Source: Sphingomonas sp. UV9 (GTDB lineage Bacteria; Pseudomonadota; Alphaproteobacteria; Sphingomonadales; Sphingomonadaceae). Taken from it: a stretch of 64,000 bases of DNA. The position numbers were made by a program, and so were the translations under genes. A model generated the notes under the pieces. That model worked only from the letters and a program-made list of their open reading frames with translations. It was not told the DNA's origin and did not search any database. Location of the stretch: the NCBI RefSeq assembly GCF_004101245.1, contig NZ_SCIN01000003.1:930001-994000 (forward strand), in the 5' to 3' direction. Shown in pieces: positions 17,903 through 24,025 of the stretch (within the stretch, counting starts at the first letter, position 1; each line of letters starts with the position of its first letter).

Positions 17903-18502
17903 ATGTTCGATATCGCGCCCTCCGAGTTCCTGCTCGTGGCATTCGTCGCGCTCGTCGTGATCGGTCCGAAGGATTTGCCCAAGGCGATGCGCGTGGTCGG
18001 CTATTGGGTCGGCAAGGCGCGCGGCGTCGCGCGGCAATTCCGCTCGGGTTTCGATTCGATGGTGCGCGAAGCCGAACTCGAAGAGATGGAAAAGCGCTGG
18101 GCGTCGGAAAACGAACGCATCATGCGCGAGCATCCCCAGACGGGTCCGGACGGCGCGGCCGATACCGCTCAGGTCGTCCATTCGCCGGAGACCGACGAGT
18201 ATCGCCGCGACTATCGGTCTGCGGATGATGCGGACGGAGATCAAGCGGCCAGAGATCATGCGGCCGGCGATCATACGGCTGTCGATCATACGGCTGGCGA
18301 TCATACGGACGAACCGGTGATGGTCGAGAAGCCGGTGGTCGCCGCCGCTCCGCCAACGGTATCGCCGACGCCCGCCGTTGCGGAGCAGAAGTCGATCGGT
18401 CACCACGCCCCGGACCTGTTCGATACCCCGTTGGATACGCCGGCCTCGACCGCTCCTCACCCCGAAGACAAGACCGGCAAGTCCGACGTGGCGCCGTCAT
18501 GA
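17903..18502 (+). CDS. tatB: Twin-arginine translocase subunit TatB
   Basis: A 199-residue TatB, part of the Tat substrate receptor with TatC. The N-terminus MFDIAPSEFLLVAFVALVVI is the single membrane helix with the TatB-type acidic residue, followed by the GPKDLPKAMRVVG amphipathic helix. The C-terminal half is long, acidic and low in complexity. It includes five tandem five-residue units of the form DHTAG (about residues 111-136, bases 18237-18312), encoded by near-identical 15-base repeats, which likely vary in copy number. The tail is rich in Pro and Thr and probably disordered. Confidence 0.94.
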   Translation: MFDIAPSEFLLVAFVALVVIGPKDLPKAMRVVGYWVGKARGVARQFRSGFDSMVREAELEEMEKRWASENERIMREHPQTGPDGAADTAQVVHSPETDEYRRDYRSADDADGDQAARDHAAGDHTAVDHTAGDHTDEPVMVEKPVVAAAPPTVSPTPAVAEQKSIGHHAPDLFDTPLDTPASTAPHPEDKTGKSDVAPS

Positions 18503-18545
18503 GCGAACCGGCCGTGATCGCCCTACATAACGCCGAAAGCAGACC

Positions 18546-19328
18546 ATGAGCGAGATCGACGCAAGCCGGGCGCCGTTGCTCGACCATCTGATCGAGTTGC
18601 GGCGGCGGCTGCTATATTGCATCGCCGCGCTGATCGTGACGTTCGGGATCGCGATGTATTTTGCCGAGGATATCTTCGGCTTCCTCGTGCACCCGCTGCT
18701 CGCGGCGGGGCAGAACAAGGTCATCTATACCGAGATCTTCGAGGCGTTCTTTGTCCAGATCAAGGTGGCGTTCTTCGCGGCGATGATGCTATCGTTCCCG
18801 GTGATTGCGAACCAGCTTTGGCAGTTCGTCGCGCCGGGCCTCTACAAGAAGGAGAAGCGCGCGCTCCTGCCGTTCATCCTCGCGACGCCGGTGCTGTTCC
18901 TGACCGGCGCATCGATGGCCTATTACATCGCGATCCCGATGGCGCTGCACTTCCTGCTCGGGTTCGACGGCATGGTCGGCGGCATCCACCGCGAGGCGCT
19001 GCCGGCGATCGGCAATTATCTGTCGTTCACCATGCAGTTCTTGTTCGGCTTCGGGATCTCGTTCCTGCTGCCGGTGCTGCTGATGCTGCTGGAGCGGGCG
19101 GGGATCGTCACGCGCAAGCAGCTGATCGGTGCGCGGCGCTACGCGATCGTCGCGGCGTTCGCGATCGCCGCGGTGCTGACGCCACCGGATATCGGATCGC
19201 AGCTGTTGCTCGCGATCCCGCTGGTCATCCTGTACGAACTCGCGCTGATCGGGATCTGGTTCACCGAGCGCAGCCGGGCGAAGGCCAAGGCCGTCGAGGG
19301 CGATTCGACCGATATCGTCGAGAGTTAA
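18546..19328 (+). CDS. tatC: Twin-arginine translocase subunit TatC
   Basis: The 260-residue polytopic receptor for twin-arginine signal peptides. The conserved N-terminal LLDHLIELRRRL (here PLLDHLIELRRRLLYCIAAL) is the signal-recognition motif, and EAFFVQIKVAFFAAMMLSFP and FPVIANQLWQFVAPGLYKKE are family hallmarks. Six membrane segments are evident. It completes the tatABC operon and is followed at once by a strong terminator. Confidence 0.96.
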   Translation: MSEIDASRAPLLDHLIELRRRLLYCIAALIVTFGIAMYFAEDIFGFLVHPLLAAGQNKVIYTEIFEAFFVQIKVAFFAAMMLSFPVIANQLWQFVAPGLYKKEKRALLPFILATPVLFLTGASMAYYIAIPMALHFLLGFDGMVGGIHREALPAIGNYLSFTMQFLFGFGISFLLPVLLMLLERAGIVTRKQLIGARRYAIVAAFAIAAVLTPPDIGSQLLLAIPLVILYELALIGIWFTERSRAKAKAVEGDSTDIVES

Positions 19329-19350
19329 GAGCGCAGAAGGCCGATACGAA

Positions 19351-19384
19351 AACGGGGCCCGGTGCGTATGCACCGGGCCCCGTT
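19351..19384. terminator. Strong bidirectional terminator
   Basis: AACGGGGCCCGGTGC (19351-19365) and GCACCGGGCCCCGTT (19370-19384) form a perfect 15-base stem with a GTAT loop, between the converging tatC and entericidin genes. It should end transcription from both sides. Confidence 0.9.
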
Positions 19385-19406
19385 CCATTACCAAAAGCGC
19401 GAAGGC

Positions 19407-19541
19407 TTACTTGGCGCCGTCTGCGGTATTCGCGACGGTCCTGCCTGCCGATGCGACGTCCTTGCCTGCACCCTCGACCGTGTTGCATGCCGAAACCATG
19501 AGCGCGCCTGCGACGACGACCAATCCAACCAACTTACGCAT
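19407..19541 (-). CDS. Entericidin A/B family lipoprotein
   Basis: A 44-residue small lipoprotein of the EcnA/EcnB type. The N-terminal signal MRKLVGLVVVAGALMVSAC ends in a lipobox with the modified Cys19, followed by the family's NTVEGAGKDVASAG pattern of alternating Gly, Lys and Asp. GGAGGAAG lies a few bases before the ATG. In enterobacteria entericidins form a stress-linked pair; here only one is present, next to the general stress locus. A GGAAC box upstream on the minus strand (within GTCGGAACGAATG) has only a poor partner box, so EcfG control is possible but unproven. Confidence 0.88.
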   Translation of the reverse strand: MRKLVGLVVVAGALMVSACNTVEGAGKDVASAGRTVANTADGAK

Positions 19542-19884
19542 GATACTTCCTCCAAGAAGGGCTTGAATGCCACCGGAGGTGAAATGTTCGGGCGCGTCAT
19601 TCGTTCCGACGCCGAAACCAGCAGCCCTGCGATTTGGGACGCTTAGCGCGCGTCCCATCCCTTGCGAACGATAAAGGCCCGGGAGCATCACCAGGGGGGG
19701 AGGGTGATGCTACCGGGCCTGTGTTCTGGATAGCGAGAGCGGGGGGGCATAAAGTCGCTATCCGAAGTATAGAACGGCGATGGCCGACGTCGGTTCCCGC
19801 GTTTTCTCAAGAATCTCGATTAAAATCCGAGTTTAATTTGAGTTGGTTAACATCGCGGCATGAAACGCTGCAGTATCGCCTGGG
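19542..19884. other. Gene-free stretch with several hairpins
   Basis: No gene is seen in these 343 bases between entericidin and phyP. Hairpins are prominent: a 7+9-base stem with one mismatch at 19677-19720 (arms GGCCCGG-AGCATCACC), and a perfect 9-base stem at 19729-19764 (GGATAGCGA / TCGCTATCC). Near 19637-19657 a shorter repeat (GGGACGC / GCGTCCC) is present. They may terminate phyP transcription on the minus strand or belong to a small RNA. Confidence 0.5.
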
Positions 19885-21498
19885 TCAGTCGCGGCCGGTG
19901 ATGGCGACGGCGATCTCATAGGCTCCGACCAACGGGTCGTGGTGGAGCGGCGAGCGCAATTGGCGCGACAGACCCTCCATCACGCGCGCGTAGCGCGACG
20001 CGGCCTCGCGCAACGCATCGCTCTCGACCAGAGCGCGCGACACGACCCGCAACAGCGCGCGATCGGGCTTGTCGGCAAGCTTGTCGGCGGGCTTCACGAC
20101 GATGCGGATCTGCGCGGCGGGATCGCACGTCATGGCGAGCTCGATCGTCTCGGTGACCAGGAAGGCGATAGCGACCGCGACGTCCTGGTTGACCAGATAC
20201 GGGTCGACGTCGAGCGTGATACCGAAGCCATGCGAGCGATCCGAGGCGGTCGCGCGGATGTTGGCGGAAAGTTCGCCGATCATCGTCCTGAGGTTGAGCC
20301 CGCGGTTTTCCTCGAGCTCGGCGAAGTGGTTGCGGTGGACGACGGCCAGCGCATCGACGCGGCGCTGGATCGAGGAATAGGCCGCGGTCGCGTCGGCACT
20401 CGGCGCGCTGCGGGCGTGGAAGTTGATCAGGCTGGAGATGACCTGAAGGTTGTTCTTCACGCGGTGATGGACTTCGCGCGTCAGCTTGGTCTGGCGCACC
20501 AATCCCTCGGCCAGCCCGGCCTCGTGCAGAGCGACGGTGCGGCTGATCGCCTGGAACGTCTCGCCCAGCTCGCGGATCTCCTGGGCGGGCAAGGTGTGCA
20601 CCGGGCCGAAATCAAGCTCCTCGCCGGGCGTGAAGGCCGCAACCGCGCCGCGCAGGCGACGCAGCGGGCGGATCAGCAGGCGATCGACGACGAACCACGC
20701 GATGCTCGCCGCGGCGATCCACATGAGCAACGGTAACAACATCGCGACGATCAGCGACGACGTGACGGGCGCGCTGCGGATGCTCGTGCGCAGGGCAAGG
20801 CCTGCGACGCCGAGTTCGGTCCGCATCGTCTCCATGCGATCGAGCGGGCGTTCGTCCGGGATCGTCTCGAGGTGAAGCGCATCCTCGTCGAGCACGATGG
20901 CGCTGCTGAAGGCCGACGCGCGGGTCGATGGTCGCCCGATCTTTTCGAGGAAGGGGCGGGGGAAATAGGCGCGGGCCGACGTATCGCCGCCTGGGCCGGA
21001 GATCGCGAGCAACAGGCCGGTGTCGGGAACGATCGCGGCGGCGATCGGCATGTCGTCCTGCCGCAGCGTGACCGGATTGGGCAACGGGACGCCGCACAGG
21101 ACGTTGCCCTTGCGATCGGTGATGATGAAGCGGGTGCCGGCCGAGGACTGCTGCGCGAACACGCCTTGCGCGCGTGCGCAGCTGGGTGCGTCGGCGGGAT
21201 CGGTGCCGAGCGCGGTCACCGCTACCCGCAATGCGGTCATGTCGCCGACGAGTTCGATCGCGATGGCGCGCGCGCTCTCGTTGGCGGTGACCCGCAATCG
21301 GGCGCGTGCCTCGGCGTCTGCGAGGCGCGTGGTCTGCAAGGTGGCGAAGACCGCGATCAGCGCCAGCGGCAGGAGTGCGGCGCTAATGATCAGGAACAGC
21401 TTGGCGCCAGTCGGCAGGCGACCCATCGCCGATATGAAACGGCGTTCGGCCAATGTGTCCGCCTGTGGTGTCTGATTCAATTCGGGTGGCGAGGCCAT
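19885..21498 (-). CDS. phyP: PhyP-like membrane sensor, negative regulator of PhyR
   Basis: A 537-residue membrane protein with a HisKA_2-type dimerisation domain. Membrane helices at about residues 33-53 and 249-271 enclose a periplasmic sensor domain of about 195 residues; a HAMP-like linker follows. The phosphoacceptor motif EVHHRVKNNLQVISSLINFH is intact (His344). The expected ATP-binding part is not: the N-box position reads AFLVTETIELAMT with no asparagine, and no DxGxG box is found before the C-terminus. This matches PhyP of Sphingomonas Fr1, which acts as a phosphatase that keeps PhyR inactive without stress. It lies 11 bases after nepR in one operon. Confidence 0.85.
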   Translation of the reverse strand: MASPPELNQTPQADTLAERRFISAMGRLPTGAKLFLIISAALLPLALIAVFATLQTTRLADAEARARLRVTANESARAIAIELVGDMTALRVAVTALGTDPADAPSCARAQGVFAQQSSAGTRFIITDRKGNVLCGVPLPNPVTLRQDDMPIAAAIVPDTGLLLAISGPGGDTSARAYFPRPFLEKIGRPSTRASAFSSAIVLDEDALHLETIPDERPLDRMETMRTELGVAGLALRTSIRSAPVTSSLIVAMLLPLLMWIAAASIAWFVVDRLLIRPLRRLRGAVAAFTPGEELDFGPVHTLPAQEIRELGETFQAISRTVALHEAGLAEGLVRQTKLTREVHHRVKNNLQVISSLINFHARSAPSADATAAYSSIQRRVDALAVVHRNHFAELEENRGLNLRTMIGELSANIRATASDRSHGFGITLDVDPYLVNQDVAVAIAFLVTETIELAMTCDPAAQIRIVVKPADKLADKPDRALLRVVSRALVESDALREAASRYARVMEGLSRQLRSPLHHDPLVGAYEIAVAITGRD

Positions 21499-21509
21499 GA
21501 GGCCCGCGG

Positions 21510-21674
21510 TCAGTCTAGCTTGCCGAGCAGGTCGAGCAGATCGTCGGGGATAACCTCGTCAACGGTCTTCTGGTAAACCGAGCGCAGCGCCGAACCCATC
21601 TGTTGATCCTTGTTCTGGATCTTCTGGGGCTTCGTTGCAGGCACTGTCTTCTCCGTGTCGTGGCCCAAACTCAA
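21510..21674 (-). CDS. nepR: NepR anti-sigma factor
   Basis: A small anti-sigma factor that holds EcfG until phosphorylated PhyR binds it. The core GSALRSVYQKTVDEVIPDDL followed by LDLLGKLD is diagnostic of NepR, containing both helices. No ATG precedes the core in frame except the one at its edge. I place the start at a TTG (21674), giving 54 residues, because AGGGGGAA lies five bases upstream; TTG at 21668 and TTG at 21701 are alternatives. It is cotranscribed with phyP behind an EcfG-type promoter, giving feedback control. Confidence 0.9.
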   Translation of the reverse strand: MSLGHDTEKTVPATKPQKIQNKDQQMGSALRSVYQKTVDEVIPDDLLDLLGKLD

Positions 21675-21769
21675 AACTTCCCCCTGCACGACGCAAACCA
21701 ATCAAATGACGATGAGTATGGCTGGACCCTCGGGCATCAGGCTGCACACTCGCGAAAAGATGCTCGTGA

Positions 21770-21794
21770 AACCAAATAGCATCTCGATAGTTCC
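21770..21794 (-). promoter_or_regulatory. EcfG-dependent promoter of nepR-phyP
   Basis: On the minus strand the -35 box GGAAC (21794-21790) and the -10 box GGTT (21773-21770) are separated by 16 bases. This fits the alphaproteobacterial EcfG consensus GGAAC-N(15-17)-cGTT. It points at nepR, with an untranslated leader of roughly 60-90 bases. Confidence 0.8.
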
Positions 21795-21877
21795 ACGTTC
21801 GACCGAAAAATCCGCATTCCCGCTTCATTCCGTCCGCTCGCCGGTCACTGATGCACCAGGGATGGACCGACCGGTAG

Positions 21878-21908
21878 CATTTTCGACGATGCCATTTTCG
21901 ACCGATGC
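21878..21908 (+). repeat. Tandem repeat upstream of phyR
   Basis: CATTTTCGACGATGC (21878-21892) is followed at once by CATTTTCGACCGATGC (21893-21908). The two copies differ by one inserted base. They lie 67-97 bases before the phyR start, where a regulator could bind. Confidence 0.6.
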
Positions 21909-21974
21909 CATTGCAATGACGCGAGCCGCCCGACACATGGGGGGCCGCACAGGATCAGGGAGTATTCGTTACCC

Positions 21975-22778
21975 ATGTCTTTAGGACAGCAACTCGCACC
22001 GCACCTTCCCTTCTTGCGGCGCTATGGCCGGGCCCTGACCGGCAGCCAGATGCATGGCGACAAATATGTGCGCGCGACCTTGGAAGCGATCGTGGCCGCG
22101 CCGGAAGAGTTTCCGCGCGACGTCGATCCGCGGCTCGGTCTGTACCGGATGTTCCAGGCGATCTGGAACTCGGCGAATTTCGACGAGGTCGGCGAAGAGG
22201 GTTTTGGCGAAGCCGAGGGTCATGAAGCGGTTGCACGTGCTCGTCTCGCACGGATGACGCCGCTGTCGCGCCAGGCCCTGCTGTTGACGGCGATGGAGGG
22301 CTTCACGCCCGAGGACGCCGCCTATCTGATCGAGGTCGACGCGAGCGAAATCGACGATCTCGTCGCCGATGCATTATCGGAAATCGAGAATCAAACCCGC
22401 GCCAAGGTCCTGATCATCGAGGACGAGCCGATCATCGCGATGGATATCGAGACGATCGTCCGCGATCTCGGCCATGACGTGACCGGCGTTGCGGTTACGC
22501 GCGACGAAGCGGTTGCGCTGGCGATGGAAACGCGGCCCGGCCTCGTGCTCGCCGACATCCAGCTCGCCGACGACAGTTCGGGCATCGACGCGGTCAAGGA
22601 CATCCTGGCCGAGTTCGAGGTTCCAGTGATCTTCATCACCGCCTTCCCCGAGCGCCTGCTGACCGGCGAACGTCCCGAGCCGACGTTCCTGATCACCAAG
22701 CCCTTCCAGCGCTCGACCGTCAAGGCCGCGATCAGCCAGGCGTTGTTCTTCGATCAGGCGACCGTTCCGACCGCTTGA
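21975..22778 (+). CDS. phyR: PhyR, anti-anti-sigma response regulator
   Basis: The 267-residue switch of the general stress response. Residues 1-about 135 mimic an EcfG sigma factor (sigma2- and sigma4-like, including LSRQALLLTAMEGFTPEDAA), and residues about 144-262 form a receiver domain with acidic pocket IIEDEP, phosphoacceptor D194 in LVLADIQLAD, and Lys242 in LITKPF. When phosphorylated, the sigma-like part binds NepR and frees EcfG. It is divergent from nepR-phyP across 300 bases of shared control region, and ecfG follows downstream on the same strand. Confidence 0.96.
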   Translation: MSLGQQLAPHLPFLRRYGRALTGSQMHGDKYVRATLEAIVAAPEEFPRDVDPRLGLYRMFQAIWNSANFDEVGEEGFGEAEGHEAVARARLARMTPLSRQALLLTAMEGFTPEDAAYLIEVDASEIDDLVADALSEIENQTRAKVLIIEDEPIIAMDIETIVRDLGHDVTGVAVTRDEAVALAMETRPGLVLADIQLADDSSGIDAVKDILAEFEVPVIFITAFPERLLTGERPEPTFLITKPFQRSTVKAAISQALFFDQATVPTA

Positions 22779-22852
22779 TCGGCGCCGTAAAATCGGGTCC
22801 GTTTTCGCCAGACGGTTACGGACCCAAAACGGTTCTCGAGGGTTTAAGGGTC

Positions 22853-22990
22853 ATGGCTGATCCTAACGAACCGATCCATATCGAGACCGATGACGCGAGA
22901 GCGGGGTCCACCCCTCACATGACCCGATATATACTGGCGATCTCGCTGGTATTGGTCATCGTGATCTTCGGATTCCTTGTTCTCCGATAA
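22853..22990 (+). CDS. Small single-pass membrane protein (45 aa) between phyR and ecfG
   Basis: A 45-residue protein with an acidic N-terminus (MADPNEPIHIETDDARAG) and one membrane helix (YILAISLVLVIVIFGFLVL) ending two residues before the stop. A longer in-frame start at 22775 would overlap the phyR stop region and carries a non-hydrophobic extension, so I prefer the ATG at 22853 with AAGGG upstream. Its place inside the stress locus suggests a link to the stress response, but no function is known. Confidence 0.65.
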   Translation: MADPNEPIHIETDDARAGSTPHMTRYILAISLVLVIVIFGFLVLR

Positions 22991-23084
22991 TCTGATTTTT
23001 GCGTAGGTCACTGGCAATGCTGGTAAGCCGCGTCTATGTCTGTCGCTCCGCTCGGCAGTTTTTATCGGGATTGATTGGATTGCC

Positions 23085-23738
23085 ATGACCCAGCCTGCGC
23101 CGCGTGCAGACACCGACGAGGAGATCGACGAGGTCGTTGAACCGGTCGAGCATGTCTCGCTGTCTGATGCCGAGTTCAAGGTTCAGCTTGCTCAGGTGAT
23201 CCCGCATCTTCGCGCTTTCGGCCGTTCGCTCTCGGGCAGCCGGGATCTTGCGGACGACCTCGTTCAGGAAACGCTGTTGAAGGCGTGGGCCGCGCGTCTG
23301 CGCTTCCAGGCTGGCACCAACATGCGCGCGTGGACCTTCATCATCCTCCGCAACTTGTATCTGTCGCAGATGCGTCGCGCGCGGTTCAAGGGCGAGTGGG
23401 ACGATCTGGTCGCCGACCGGATCCTTGCGGCGCCCGCTAGCCAGGATCGTCACGTCGAGCTTGGCGACATGCAGCGTGCGCTGATGCATCTTCCTCAGCC
23501 GCAACGCGAGGCGCTGATCCTCGTGGGTGCCGGTGGTTTTGCGTATGAGGAAGCAGCCGAAATTTGTAGCGTGGCGGTCGGCACGATCAAAAGCCGTGTT
23601 GCACGAGGCCGTGTCGCGCTGGAAACGATTCTGACCGATGGCTCGTTGCCGTCGCGCCGCGATCACGAGACCGATACGAGCAAGACTGCGCTCGATTCAA
23701 TCATGGGCGATGTCGAGGAACTCAGCCGAGGGCGGTGA
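23085..23738 (+). CDS. ecfG: EcfG-type RNA polymerase sigma factor
   Basis: A 217-residue extracytoplasmic function sigma factor, the output of the PhyR-NepR cascade. Region 2 is seen in AFGRSLSGSRDLADDLVQET and LLKAWAARLRFQAGTNMRAW, and region 4 in LPQPQREALILVGAGGFAYE with EEAAEICSVAVGTIKSRVARGR as the DNA-binding helix-turn-helix. There is no extra C-terminal domain, as expected for the EcfG group. It sits downstream of phyR with an independent leader and converges on a second NepR-like gene 37 bases away. Confidence 0.95.
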   Translation: MTQPAPRADTDEEIDEVVEPVEHVSLSDAEFKVQLAQVIPHLRAFGRSLSGSRDLADDLVQETLLKAWAARLRFQAGTNMRAWTFIILRNLYLSQMRRARFKGEWDDLVADRILAAPASQDRHVELGDMQRALMHLPQPQREALILVGAGGFAYEEAAEICSVAVGTIKSRVARGRVALETILTDGSLPSRRDHETDTSKTALDSIMGDVEELSRGR

Positions 23739-23775
23739 TCACCGGTTTGGGTTACCCTGTCGCACCCTCGGTGCG

Positions 23776-23991
23776 TTAACGCCGTACCTGGTCCATCTGC
23801 CGCAGCATCCGGACCATGTCCTCCGGTAGGCCGCGCGGTTCGTCAAACGCCCCGCGCAGTGCATAGCCGATGACGTCGGTCACACGAGGGCCGCGGACGG
23901 TCTGCGGTCCGTTCTCGTCACGGTTGACCATGTGTAGTGCATAGCTCATGTACCTCAGAACGGTCGATTGCGGGTTTCGTTGCTTGCCCAT
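23776..23991 (-). CDS. Second NepR-like anti-sigma factor candidate
   Basis: A 71-residue protein whose C-terminal part, VIGYALRGAFDEPRG then LPEDMVRMLRQMD, follows the NepR pattern: Ile-Gly, Leu-Arg, an aromatic, then a Pro-x-Asp helix ending in Leu-x-x-Met-Asp. Compared with the clear NepR at 21510-21674 it is one residue shorter in the linker and carries Phe for Tyr. The N-terminal 30 residues are basic and unlike NepR. Start uncertain: ATGs at 23991, 23949 and 23931 all lack a good ribosome binding site. It converges on ecfG, the expected target. If real, the cell has two anti-sigma factors here. Confidence 0.6.
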   Translation of the reverse strand: MGKQRNPQSTVLRYMSYALHMVNRDENGPQTVRGPRVTDVIGYALRGAFDEPRGLPEDMVRMLRQMDQVRR

Positions 23992-24025
23992 GTCAAGACG
24001 TCGTGACTTTCTATAGTGACGAACC

